Source: Prolixibacteraceae bacterium (GTDB lineage Bacteria > Bacteroidota > Bacteroidia > Bacteroidales > Prolixibacteraceae). Taken from it: DNA of 64,000 bases. Below are positions 33,321 through 42,081 of the stretch, piece after piece. The notes under the pieces are model-generated. The model saw only the letters and a program-made list of their open reading frames with translations, did no database searches and was not told where the DNA came from. The translations under genes and the position numbers were made by a program. Position 1 is the first letter of the stretch. Each line of letters opens with the position of its first letter. The DNA lies in the NCBI GenBank assembly GCA_023229575.1, contig JALNYZ010000001.1:509810-573809 (forward strand), read 5' to 3'.

Positions 33321-33809
33321 TCAAATTCTGTTTTCAAGTTTCGGCATGATCCCCACCAGCGCCCTGGTAACATCATTTCGACCGACTCCGTCTCTTATCA
33401 CGAGCAGGATGGTGTCATCGCCTGCAATAGTTCCCAGAATTTCCTTGCATTCCGACTCATCGATGGCCAGGGCCGTGCTTGAGGCAAATCCGGGCATGGT
33501 TTTAATAACTCCCAGATTGCCGGAGAACTCAATCCCCAATACTCCATCTGCCAGGAAATCGAACCTTGACGAACCCGACTCATTATGAGACGGATGCAGC
33601 AAATCATAGGAAGGCATTCGATAGGCATACCCAGCTTTGGCATCACTCACTTTGATTACCTGCAGCGATTTCAGATCGCGCGACAAGGTTGCCTGAGTGA
33701 CCTCCATACCTTTTGCATGCAATCTCAACTGAAGATCATCCTGGTTACTGATTACTTCGCTCGAGATGATCTGCTTGATCAATTCAAAACGTTCTTCCTT
33801 GTTTTTCAA
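33321..33809 (-). CDS. argR: Arginine repressor ArgR
   Basis: A 162-residue ArgR/AhrC protein. The winged-HTH N-terminal domain (about 1-70; LIKQIISSEVISNQDDLQLR, VTQATLSRDLKSLQVIK with the SR recognition residues) binds ARG boxes. The C-terminal domain (about 85-160) has the arginine-binding and trimer motif GTIAGDDTILLVIRD. It is first in the minus-strand arginine/proline cluster and is preceded by two tandem ARG boxes, so it should repress itself and the cluster when arginine is plentiful. Confidence 0.94.
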   Translation of the reverse strand: MKNKEERFELIKQIISSEVISNQDDLQLRLHAKGMEVTQATLSRDLKSLQVIKVSDAKAGYAYRMPSYDLLHPSHNESGSSRFDFLADGVLGIEFSGNLGVIKTMPGFASSTALAIDESECKEILGTIAGDDTILLVIRDGVGRNDVTRALVGIMPKLENRI

Positions 33810-33823
33810 AACAAACCTATTGG

Positions 33824-33859
33824 TGAATATTTATTCGCATTAAAATGCAAATATATTCA
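33824..33859 (-). promoter_or_regulatory. Tandem ARG boxes overlapping the argR promoter
   Basis: TGAATATTTATTCG (33824-33837) and TGCAAATATATTCA (33846-33859) match the ArgR box TGAATwwwwATTCA with one and two mismatches. Their centres are 22 bp apart, as in paired ArgR operators. The second box overlaps a minus-strand -7 element TATATTTG (33848-33855). A third weaker half-site lies at 33927-33940, between this promoter and that of carA. Confidence 0.75.
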
Positions 33860-33953
33860 TTTATAGAATATTTTATCGCATATTCCGTATTTTTATTTGC
33901 ATTTTCTGCTAAATGTTAAGTATTTGTGAATATTTATAAACTTTTCAGCTTCC

Positions 33954-33985
33954 TTTGGTGTAATCGGAAGATTTATCTACTTTTG
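33954..33985 (+). promoter_or_regulatory. Promoter of carA leader
   Basis: A perfect -33 TTTG (33954-33957), 20-bp spacer and perfect -7 TACTTTTG (33978-33985). The start site would be near 33990, giving a leader of about 300 nt before carA. Confidence 0.8.
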
Positions 33986-34022
33986 TCACCGTGCGACAAC
34001 ATCCGGGAATATCGATCTTGTT

Positions 34023-34080
34023 AACGCAAAAAATGCGTTTTTGCTGCTGATTAAAAAGTAGTGGAAACGCATTTTTTCTT
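34023..34080 (+). terminator. Leader terminator with competing hairpin (possible attenuator) upstream of carA
   Basis: Arms 34028-34040 and 34065-34077 are 13-bp perfect complements (AAAAAATGCGTTT with AAACGCATTTTTT), ending in a U-tract. AACGCA at 34023-34028 can instead pair with TGCGTT at 34034-34039, which would break the terminator stem. It lies about 90 nt after the carA promoter and 210 nt before the ATG, so it ends either a small RNA or a regulated leader. Confidence 0.65.
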
Positions 34081-34180
34081 TATTGAAGGTTCGAATCGGA
34101 GGGAATCTAAGAGAAAATAATTTATTATCGCCATGAAAAATATTACACAACTTGTCCCGACATGTCGGGAGAGGAAGAAG

Positions 34181-34246
34181 GAGGAATCACAGAGTTACAC
34201 AGAGTAAAAAAAATAATTTTTTCTCCGTGTAACTCTGTGATTCCTC
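34181..34246. repeat. Palindrome with CACAGAG arms in the carA leader
   Basis: Arms 34181-34204 and 34223-34246 pair over 24 bp with one mismatch around an A/T-rich loop. The arms contain GAGGAATCACAGAGTTACAC. The words continue one-sidedly to 34262. A small CCCGACATGTCGGG palindrome lies just before (34155-34168). Confidence 0.8.
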
Positions 34247-34291
34247 TGTGCTACTCTGTGTAAAATGTAGATGAACAAGTAATTACAATAT

Positions 34292-35359
34292 ATGCGAAAA
34301 GTAAAGTTGATACTGGAGGATGGGACAACCTTTGAAGGTAAATCATTCGGTTATGAAAAGTCGGTCACCGGCGAGGTTGTGTTTTATACGGCAATGACTG
34401 GTTACCCCGAAAGTTTGACAGATCCCTCCTATACCGGTCAGATCCTCGTATCTACCTATCCGATGATTGGAAACTATGGCGTGCCTTCCGACAGAAAAGA
34501 GAATGGACTTCACCGCCATTTCGAATCGGATAAAATTCACATTACCGGACTCGTCGTCGACAATTACTCTTTCGGTTACAGCCACTGGAATGCACAATCA
34601 AGTTTGGCAGATTGGATGAAATCGCAGCAAATACCCGGAATATATGGGATCGATACCCGTGCGCTCACCAAAATACTAAGGGAAAAAGGATCGATGATCG
34701 GCAAAATTGAATTCGATGGTGAATCCATTGAGCTGATCGACCCAAACCTGATGAACCTCGTCGCCAAAGCAAGTACTGATACTGTTGAAACCTTCGGAGA
34801 GGGTGGGAAAACTGTTGTCCTGGTTGATTGCGGGGTCAAAAACAACATCATCCGGTGCCTGATCAAACGTGGAGTTAGAGTTGTTAGGGTGCCATGGGAT
34901 TATGATTTTAATACCCTCCCTTACGATGGGTTGTTCCTAACCAACGGTCCCGGCGACCCTACCATGTGCGATATTACTGTCGAAAACATCAAAAAAGCAA
35001 TCAAACAGGAAAAGCCCATCATGGGAATCTGCCTGGGAAACCAGCTACTCGGTCTCGCGGCCGGATGCTCTACCTACAAACTCAAATACGGACACAGGAG
35101 CCATAACCAGCCTGTTTTGATGACCGGAACAAACAGGTGTTTCATTACCTCGCAAAACCACGGTTATGCCATCGATCCAAACTCCATTCCGGGAGATTGG
35201 GAGACGCTCTTCTACAATGTCAACGACAATACCAATGAGGGGATCCGTCACAAAACGAAACCCTTCTTCTCAACACAGTTTCACCCCGAGGCTTCTTCTG
35301 GTCCGGTGGATACTGAGTTTTTGTTTGATGATTTTATTCAAAATATAAAAAATGCCTAA
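34292..35359 (+). CDS. carA: Carbamoyl-phosphate synthase small chain
   Basis: A 355-residue glutamine amidotransferase subunit that supplies ammonia to CarB for arginine and pyrimidine synthesis. The CarA-specific N-terminal domain (LILEDGTTFEGKSFGYEKS) is followed by a class-I GATase domain with the nucleophile in GICLGNQLLGLA and the His-Glu pair in TQFHPEAS. The final codons and stop (GCC TAA) lie inside a repeat unit, and the window downstream is the palindrome, so this repeat may have redefined the C-terminus. Regulation by the leader structures and nearby ARG half-site is likely. Confidence 0.96.
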   Translation: MRKVKLILEDGTTFEGKSFGYEKSVTGEVVFYTAMTGYPESLTDPSYTGQILVSTYPMIGNYGVPSDRKENGLHRHFESDKIHITGLVVDNYSFGYSHWNAQSSLADWMKSQQIPGIYGIDTRALTKILREKGSMIGKIEFDGESIELIDPNLMNLVAKASTDTVETFGEGGKTVVLVDCGVKNNIIRCLIKRGVRVVRVPWDYDFNTLPYDGLFLTNGPGDPTMCDITVENIKKAIKQEKPIMGICLGNQLLGLAAGCSTYKLKYGHRSHNQPVLMTGTNRCFITSQNHGYAIDPNSIPGDWETLFYNVNDNTNEGIRHKTKPFFSTQFHPEASSGPVDTEFLFDDFIQNIKNA

Positions 35360-35464
35360 AGTATTTAAAGTGCCTAAAATGCCTAAAGTTATGGACTCCA
35401 AACAATTGTTGATTGTGGCTTAAGTACTTTAGGCACTCTAGGCACTTTAAATACTCTAGGCACT
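35352..35464. repeat. Palindrome with nonamer-repeat arms, copy 2
   Basis: Arms of TAAAGTGCC-type nonamers flank the core TATGGACTCCAAACAATTG and GATTGTGGCTTAAGTACTT. Core and layout match copy 1 at 22961-23076, with more mismatches in the arms. It contains the carA stop codon and reads open into carB. Confidence 0.88.
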
Positions 35465-35478
35465 CAAAACATAAAACT

Positions 35479-38400
35479 ATGCTCAACACAAACATCAAAA
35501 GGGTCATCGTACTGGGTTCAGGCGCACTGAAAATCGGTGAGGCCGGCGAATTTGACTACTCCGGTTCACAGGCGCTGAAGGCATTGAAAGAGGAGGGCGT
35601 TTACACCATCCTGATCAATCCGAACATCGCCACCATTCAGACCTCTGAAGAGATTGCGGACAAAATATATTTCCTCCCGGTCACGGCCTACTTTGTCGAA
35701 AAGGTGATCCAAAAGGAGAAACCGGATGGTATTTTGCTGGCCTTTGGCGGACAGACAGCCCTCAATTGCGGCGTCGATCTTTTCCGTCAGGGAATTTTGG
35801 AGAAATACAATCTGAAGGTGATCGGAACGCCTGTTCAATCCATTATCAACACCGAGGACCGCGAAATCTTCTCGGGGATATTGCACGAGATAGATGTACT
35901 AACGCCACGCAGTATTGCCTGTACTTCGATTGAGCAAGCCAGGAATGCTGCTAACACGCTTGGATATCCGCTGATTATCCGTGCCGCCTACACACTGGGT
36001 GGACTTGGTTCCGGGTTCTGCTCCAACGAAAAAGAGCTCAACAAGCTAGCCGACAATGCTTTCTCCTATTCAGGACAGATCCTTGTGGAAGAATCCATCA
36101 AAGGATGGAAAGAGGTGGAATACGAGGTGGTGCGCGACCAATACGACAACTGCATCACGGTATGCAACATGGAAAATTTTGATCCGCTCGGTATCCATAC
36201 CGGTGAATCAATCGTTGTAGCCCCTTCCCAGACTTTGTCGAACGATGAATACCACAAGCTCCGCGCCCTCTCGATAAAAATCATCCGTAAAATCGGTGTG
36301 ATTGGCGAGTGTAACGTTCAGTTTGCACTTGATCCCAACTCTGAGGATTATCGGGTTATTGAGGTAAACGCCCGTCTATCAAGGTCTTCAGCATTGGCCT
36401 CAAAGGCAACCGGCTATCCGCTGGCATTTGTTGCTGCCAAACTCGGACTGGGATATGGCCTGCACGAACTCAAAAATTCGGTAACCAAAGAGACGACAGC
36501 CTGCTTTGAGCCTGCACTCGATTATTGTGTCGTCAAGATCCCTCGCTGGGATTTAGGCAAATTTGTTGGGGTATCCAAAAATCTTGGATCCAGTATGAAA
36601 TCGGTTGGCGAAATTATGGCCATTGGCCGGAACTTCGAAGAGGCTATCCAAAAAGGGCTTCGCATGATTGGTATCGGCATGCATGGATTTGTAGGGAACC
36701 GTGGTGACATGGAGATCATCGATATTGATGAAGAGCTGATCAATCCAACAGACCGTAGGGTTTTCGCAATAGCGGAAGCCTTCCACAAAGGTTACAGCGT
36801 TGATAAAATCTGGGAAATCACCAGAATTGACAAGTGGTTTCTGATGCGCCTTCAGAATATTTACGATTTAAGGACTCAATTGATTGGTTTCGACGCCCTT
36901 GAAAACCTTCCGGCTGATCTGCTCAGGGATGCAAAAAAATTGGGTTTCTCCGACTTTCAAATTGCCCGTATCGTTGTAAAATCGGAGGTCAGGGACATGT
37001 ATGTCGAAAGCCTGAAGGTCAGGGATTTCCGAAAAAAGCATGGGATATTGCCATTTGTCAAGCAGATTGATACCCTTGCGGGAGAATATCCCGCCCAGAC
37101 CAACTACCTCTATCTTACCTACAACGGGTCGGAACACGATGTCGAGTTTCAACACGACAGTAAGTCAATCATCGTATTGGGTTCAGGGGCCTATCGCATT
37201 GGTTCTTCCGTAGAGTTCGACTGGTGCTCGGTGAATGCCGTCAACACCATTCGTAAAGAGGGATTCCGTGCCATCATGATCAACTACAATCCCGAAACGG
37301 TTTCAACCGACTACGATAACTGCGACAGACTCTATTTTGATGAACTTTCCCTTGAAAGGGTTTTGGATATATGTGATCTCGAAGAGCCTAAAGGGACTGT
37401 ACTTTCGATGGGAGGACAGATTCCCAACAACCTGGCCATGAAATTGCATGCCATGAATGTGCCAATTCTGGGAACAACCGCCGAAAAAATAGACAATGCC
37501 GAGGACCGCAACAAGTTCTCGGCCATGCTCGACAAGCTGGAGGTCGATCAGCCCCGCTGGAGCCAACTCACCACCATCGAAGAGATTTATAAGTTTGTAG
37601 ATGAGGTTGGATTTCCAGTGTTGATCCGTCCTTCCTATGTCCTATCGGGAGCAGCGATGAACGTGGTTTCTAACCGCGATCAGCTGGAGCATTTCCTCAA
37701 CCTTGCGGCCCACGTTTCGAAAGAGCACCCGGTCGTCGTTTCAGAATTTATCGAAAATGCAAAGGAAATTGAGGTGGACGCGGTAGCCAAAAACGGCGAA
37801 ATAGTGGCCTATGCACTATCCGAACACGTCGAGTTTGCCGGCGTCCATTCTGGGGATGCCACCATCGTCTTTCCTCCGCAGAAACTCTATGTTGAAACCA
37901 TCCGCCGCATCAAGAAAATATCCAGAAAAATTGCCAAAGCGCTCGAAATTACCGGGCCTTTTAACATCCAATACCTGGCAAAAGACAACGACATCAAGGT
38001 GATTGAGTGCAACTTAAGGGCTTCCAGGTCGTTCCCGTTTGTATCCAAGGTATTGAAAACAAACCTGATCGAGATTGCCACCAAAGCCATGCTGGATGTG
38101 CCGTTTGAAAAGCCCGACAAGTCCCTTTTTGAGCTGGATTATGTTGGGGTAAAGGCGCCGCAATTCTCTTTCCACAGGTTGCTGAATGCCGATCCCGTAC
38201 TGGGCGTCGACATGGCCTCAACCGGCGAAGTAGGATGTATCGGGGAGAACTTCTACGAAGCTTTACTCAAGTCGATGCTCTCAGTAGGTTACCGTATCCC
38301 GAAGAAAACCATCCTCATCTCTTCAGGACCAGTCAGAGGTAAGATCGAATTGTTGGCTAGCGCCAGGATGTTGAAGGAGAGAGGTTTTACCATCTATGCA

Positions 38401-38709
38401 ACTGGTGGAACGCACAATTTCTTTCAGGAAAACGGGATAGAAACCCAGAAAGTATATTGGCCCGATGAAGAGGATATGTCTCCCAACACTTTAGACCTGA
38501 TCAGGCAACGAAAAGTAGAAATGGTCATCAATATCCCCAAAGACAACACCAACAGAGAGTTGTCGAACGGTTACAACATTCGCAGAAACGCCATCGATTT
38601 CAACATCCCGCTGATCACCAATGCCCGTGTAGCCAGCGCCTTTATCTACGCCATCTGCAAACTGGAGATGGAGGATATCGGTATTAAATCGTGGGACGAG
38701 TACAAATAA
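35479..38709 (+). CDS. carB: Carbamoyl-phosphate synthase large chain
   Basis: A 1076-residue enzyme with two homologous ATP-grasp halves that make carboxyphosphate and then carbamoyl phosphate, followed by an MGS-like allosteric domain (about 940-1076). Half 1 opens with IKRVIVLGSGALKIGEAGEFDYSG, half 2 with SIIVLGSGAYRIGSSVEFDW. The duplicated GGQTALN and GGQIPNN loops and the ATATGGTHNFF motif of the MGS domain are seen. ATG 35479 is preferred: the longer frame upstream is only translated repeat. Co-transcribed with carA through the palindrome. Confidence 0.97.
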   Translation: MLNTNIKRVIVLGSGALKIGEAGEFDYSGSQALKALKEEGVYTILINPNIATIQTSEEIADKIYFLPVTAYFVEKVIQKEKPDGILLAFGGQTALNCGVDLFRQGILEKYNLKVIGTPVQSIINTEDREIFSGILHEIDVLTPRSIACTSIEQARNAANTLGYPLIIRAAYTLGGLGSGFCSNEKELNKLADNAFSYSGQILVEESIKGWKEVEYEVVRDQYDNCITVCNMENFDPLGIHTGESIVVAPSQTLSNDEYHKLRALSIKIIRKIGVIGECNVQFALDPNSEDYRVIEVNARLSRSSALASKATGYPLAFVAAKLGLGYGLHELKNSVTKETTACFEPALDYCVVKIPRWDLGKFVGVSKNLGSSMKSVGEIMAIGRNFEEAIQKGLRMIGIGMHGFVGNRGDMEIIDIDEELINPTDRRVFAIAEAFHKGYSVDKIWEITRIDKWFLMRLQNIYDLRTQLIGFDALENLPADLLRDAKKLGFSDFQIARIVVKSEVRDMYVESLKVRDFRKKHGILPFVKQIDTLAGEYPAQTNYLYLTYNGSEHDVEFQHDSKSIIVLGSGAYRIGSSVEFDWCSVNAVNTIRKEGFRAIMINYNPETVSTDYDNCDRLYFDELSLERVLDICDLEEPKGTVLSMGGQIPNNLAMKLHAMNVPILGTTAEKIDNAEDRNKFSAMLDKLEVDQPRWSQLTTIEEIYKFVDEVGFPVLIRPSYVLSGAAMNVVSNRDQLEHFLNLAAHVSKEHPVVVSEFIENAKEIEVDAVAKNGEIVAYALSEHVEFAGVHSGDATIVFPPQKLYVETIRRIKKISRKIAKALEITGPFNIQYLAKDNDIKVIECNLRASRSFPFVSKVLKTNLIEIATKAMLDVPFEKPDKSLFELDYVGVKAPQFSFHRLLNADPVLGVDMASTGEVGCIGENFYEALLKSMLSVGYRIPKKTILISSGPVRGKIELLASARMLKERGFTIYATGGTHNFFQENGIETQKVYWPDEEDMSPNTLDLIRQRKVEMVINIPKDNTNRELSNGYNIRRNAIDFNIPLITNARVASAFIYAICKLEMEDIGIKSWDEYK

Positions 38710-38754
38710 TAGCTATCTTCGTTCAATCGTTATTAACCATAACTTTCAATAAGC

Positions 38755-39672
38755 ATGGATCTATTTTCAGCACAAGAAGTTTCAAAATCGTATTCCAATT
38801 TTAAAGCGCTCTCTGAGGTATCTATCTCTGTTCCAGAGGGTACTATTTTTGGTTTACTGGGACCCAACGGGGCAGGTAAAACTACACTGATCCGCATTAT
38901 CAACCAGATTACGGCGCCCGACAGCGGAACTATCTGGTTTGAGGGCCGACAAATGAAAGCAGACGACATTTATCGCATCGGTTACCTGCCCGAAGAGCGC
39001 GGGTTGTACAAAAAGATGAAAGTCGGCGAACAAGCATTGTATCTGGGTATGTTAAAAGGACTTTCCAGAAAGGATGCCATGCGTGAACTCAAAATCTGGT
39101 TCGAGAAATTTGAGATCATCTCCTGGTGGGACAAGAAAGTCATGGAGCTCTCGAAGGGGATGCAGCAGAAGGTTCAGTTCATCTGTACAGTCCTTCACAA
39201 ACCAAAACTGATGATTTTTGATGAACCTTTCACCGGTTTTGACCCAATCAATGTAGAATTGATGAAACAAGAGATTCTCCGCATGAAAAAGGAGGGCGCT
39301 ACCATTATCTTTTCTACCCACAACATGGAATCTGTAGAAGAGTTGTGCGACCACATCGCGCTGATCGACAAATCCAAAAAAATACTGGATGGTCCTACCC
39401 TCAACATCCGTGAAAAATACAAATCAAACATCTTCGATGTCGCATACAAAGGTGATTTCGCCAAAATTGAACTCGCATTCGGACAAAAATATTCCATTCT
39501 GGCTCACGATGAGACAGGAAGGACCAACAGCCTGAAAATTCAGTTCCTCAATGGCAGCACCTCCGGCACCCTGATCAAAGATCTGGTCGAACACGTCGAG
39601 ATCGTATCATTCAATGAACTGATTCCCAGTATGAATGATGTTTTCATCAAAGTTGTCAAACAAAACGCTTAA
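38755..39672 (+). CDS. ABC transporter ATP-binding protein, NatA-like
   Basis: A 305-residue ATPase of the NatA/CcmA type. Walker A is GPNGAGKTTLI; the signature is ELSKGMQQK; Walker B is LMIFDEPFTGFD; the switch His is in FSTHNME. A C-terminal DUF4162-like extension (about 220-305) is typical of NatA proteins. It is 9 bp before the permease gene, forming a two-gene exporter. NatAB exports Na+ in Bacillus, but the substrate here is unknown. Confidence 0.92.
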   Translation: MDLFSAQEVSKSYSNFKALSEVSISVPEGTIFGLLGPNGAGKTTLIRIINQITAPDSGTIWFEGRQMKADDIYRIGYLPEERGLYKKMKVGEQALYLGMLKGLSRKDAMRELKIWFEKFEIISWWDKKVMELSKGMQQKVQFICTVLHKPKLMIFDEPFTGFDPINVELMKQEILRMKKEGATIIFSTHNMESVEELCDHIALIDKSKKILDGPTLNIREKYKSNIFDVAYKGDFAKIELAFGQKYSILAHDETGRTNSLKIQFLNGSTSGTLIKDLVEHVEIVSFNELIPSMNDVFIKVVKQNA

Positions 39673-39681
39673 CCAAACACA

Positions 39682-41013
39682 ATGAGTAAAATAGGATTGG
39701 TTCTCACAAGAGAATATAGTACACGAGTCAGGAAAAAATCATTCATTATCATGACTATCCTGATGCCGGCTTTGATGGCCGCACTGTTTATCCTTCCTGC
39801 CTACTTCATGTCGCAGGATGACACCAAAATCAGGACAATCGCCGTCTATGACGGTTCAACCATTTTGTTGGGACAACTTGAGAGTAATGACTATACCAAG
39901 TACAAATTCATCCCCGAGGATGAGTACAACAAAATCAAGGACGACCTCAAAGCAACAGACTTTTACGCCATGCTGGTGATCCAGCCCAATGTACTGACTA
40001 CACAAACTGTGCAACTTATTTCAACCAGCAACATCCCTTTTGACCTCAAAAACCAGATTCAGAATAAAATCAGGTCTGTGATCGAGAAGGAGAAAATGGC
40101 TGAAGTGGTCAAACAAACAGCTATTCCTGACCTTGAAGCCCGGATCGCCGCCACAAAAACCAAAATCAGTGTTAATACGATCAAACTGGGCGAGAGTGGA
40201 GAAGCCAAGAAAAGTTCAACTGAGATAGGAATGATCCTTGGATATATATTTGGATTTGTGATCTACATGTTCATCCTTTTGTATGGTCAGATGGTGATGC
40301 AGGGAGTCATGGAAGAGAAACAAAGCCGGATCGTCGAGGTAATCATCTCAAGCGTCAAACCATTCGAACTGATGATGGGCAAGATCATTGGCATCGCCAT
40401 GGTTGGTCTGACACAGCTGGCCATTTGGATTATCCTTGGTATTGCCATTATTGCGGGGGCCAAGGGTATGATGCCCGCAGCGCAGCATGCAGGAACAGCT
40501 CAGGAGATCATGGCCCAGGCGCAAGTGGCAAACCAGGCACCAGCTCAACTGGATAAAATGCAGGATATTCTTTCCATGCTTGGATCTGTGAACTTTCCGC
40601 TTATCATCGGATGTTTCATCTTTTTCTTCATAGGAGGTTATCTGCTTTACAGCTCCATGTTTGCAGCTGTCGGCTCAGCCGTTGATGCGATGGAGGATGC
40701 ACAACAATTTATGATGCCTATTATGATGCCCATTATCCTGGCCATCCTGGTGATGATGAGCGCCATAAAAAATCCCGAAGGGTCAACTGCCTTCTGGTTC
40801 AGCATCATCCCATTTACATCGCCGGTGGTGATGATGGCGAGAATACCATTTGGGGTTCCGGCCTGGCAACTGGCACTCTCGATGCTGGTGCTGGTAATTA
40901 CCTTTGTCGGTATGGTTTGGGCTGCCGGCAAAATATACAGAACAGGTATTTTAATGTACGGCAAAAAAGCATCCTGGAAAGAATTGGGCAAATGGCTGAC
41001 CTACAAATCATAA
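39682..41013 (+). CDS. ABC-2 type permease, NatB-like
   Basis: A 443-residue inner-membrane permease. One N-terminal helix (SFIIMTILMPALMAALFIL) is followed by a large extracytoplasmic domain (about 45-175), then five or six helices with the ABC-2 MEEKQSRIVEVIISSVKPFELMMGKI block. This is the NatB/YhaP layout. It is paired with the ATPase upstream and its end overlaps the Ppx/GppA gene by 22 bp, which suggests one operon. The exported substrate cannot be read from the sequence. Confidence 0.88.
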   Translation: MSKIGLVLTREYSTRVRKKSFIIMTILMPALMAALFILPAYFMSQDDTKIRTIAVYDGSTILLGQLESNDYTKYKFIPEDEYNKIKDDLKATDFYAMLVIQPNVLTTQTVQLISTSNIPFDLKNQIQNKIRSVIEKEKMAEVVKQTAIPDLEARIAATKTKISVNTIKLGESGEAKKSSTEIGMILGYIFGFVIYMFILLYGQMVMQGVMEEKQSRIVEVIISSVKPFELMMGKIIGIAMVGLTQLAIWIILGIAIIAGAKGMMPAAQHAGTAQEIMAQAQVANQAPAQLDKMQDILSMLGSVNFPLIIGCFIFFFIGGYLLYSSMFAAVGSAVDAMEDAQQFMMPIMMPIILAILVMMSAIKNPEGSTAFWFSIIPFTSPVVMMARIPFGVPAWQLALSMLVLVITFVGMVWAAGKIYRTGILMYGKKASWKELGKWLTYKS

Positions 41014-41933
41014 ATGCCGTAATCGACTTAGGTACCAATACCTGCAACCTGCTGATTGCCGAATGTTTTGAGTCAGGAACCTTCAGGGTACTGCATGAAG
41101 AGCGGATAGCAGTCAAGATGGGACGCGGTGGTATCCACAAAGAAAAATTGCTTCCCGAAGCAATGGAGAGAGGGTTAAAAGCCCTCTCTCTTCATGAAAA
41201 AAGCATACGAAAATTTGGAGCATCCCGGGTACGGGTAATTGGCACTTCTGCCATCCGCGGTGCGGCCAACAGGGATGAATTTTCGCAGATGGTGCTGCAA
41301 CAGTTTGGCTGGAATCTCGAGGTGATCGATGGTAGCAGAGAGGCTGGTTACATTTTCAGGGGAACAGTAAATTCACTGCCACCTTTGCGTGAGAAATACC
41401 TGGTTCTGGACATTGGTGGTGGCAGCAACGAATTCATCCTGGCTGAAGGCGAGCATATCATCTGGAAGAAAAGTTTCAACATAGGTATTGCCAGGGTTCT
41501 TGAACTCTTTCCAATGACTGACCCGCCTACCCTACCGGAGATTGGTGAGGTTGAAAAATGGTTCCAAAGTCATCTGGAAGATCTGGATAAGATTTGCAGA
41601 CAGCACCAACCACGGATTTTAGTTGGATGTTCAGGCGCTTTTGACACCCTGATGGACATACTGGAGGCAAAAGTCCCCGATGCAACCATTCGAAAGTCGT
41701 CAGTTTTCCCATTGGATGATTTCCGCAGAATTCACAGACAACTGATCTCGGTTGACCGCGAAACCAGAAGCCTAATTCCCGGCGTCTATAAAAACAGGGT
41801 TGAGATGATCATTATCGCAACAATATTTATTAATTTCATCCTCGGCAAGTTGGCAATCCGTGAGTTGATACACACCCATTTCTCACTGAAAGAGGGGGTG
41901 ATGTTCGAAATGTGTTCGCCATCAGAGCAATAA
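40992..41933 (+). CDS. Ppx/GppA exopolyphosphatase-like phosphatase
   Basis: A 313-residue actin-fold phosphatase of the Ppx/GppA family, which hydrolyses polyphosphate or pppGpp. Motifs are VIDLGTNTCNLLIAE at the N-terminus, VIGTSAIRGAANRDEF, and the phosphate loop LVLDIGGGSNEF. It lacks the C-terminal HD-like domain of E. coli Ppx, as is common in Bacteroidota. ATG 40992 is chosen because it begins the actin fold; it lies 22 bp inside the permease gene. Substrate preference is uncertain. Confidence 0.9.
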   Translation: MADLQIINAVIDLGTNTCNLLIAECFESGTFRVLHEERIAVKMGRGGIHKEKLLPEAMERGLKALSLHEKSIRKFGASRVRVIGTSAIRGAANRDEFSQMVLQQFGWNLEVIDGSREAGYIFRGTVNSLPPLREKYLVLDIGGGSNEFILAEGEHIIWKKSFNIGIARVLELFPMTDPPTLPEIGEVEKWFQSHLEDLDKICRQHQPRILVGCSGAFDTLMDILEAKVPDATIRKSSVFPLDDFRRIHRQLISVDRETRSLIPGVYKNRVEMIIIATIFINFILGKLAIRELIHTHFSLKEGVMFEMCSPSEQ

Positions 41934-41971
41934 TTTTACCTGATTTGGGTAAACAGCGAAGATTGTTTGTT

Positions 41972-42025
41972 TTTTTTCTTTGCGTCCTTTTGCGCCGTCC
42001 TTCGCGTACTTTGCGTGAAATTTTT
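41972..42025. repeat. One-armed CTTTGCG repeat
   Basis: Reiterated CTTTGCGTCC/CTTTTGCGCC/CTTCGCGTA/CTTTGCGTGAAAT words match the right arm of the palindrome at 14974-15068; the left arm is missing here. Located in the gap before the response-regulator gene. Confidence 0.6.
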
Positions 42026-42081
42026 AAACTATTTCTATTCCGGAAAATTGTTCCATTGAGAGGAACTAAAAATATTAATGT

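Noticed and set aside
33991..34050. 19-codon leader peptide (GTG start) in the carA leader
   Set aside because: Its start would coincide with the predicted transcript start, it contains only two arginine codons and no pyrimidine-sensing feature, so it is unlikely to be translated as a regulatory peptide.
35413..35478. N-terminal extension of carB by 22 residues
   Set aside because: It is translation of the nonamer repeat; homologous repeat at 22961 gives similar nonsense. The ATG at 35479 fits the family.
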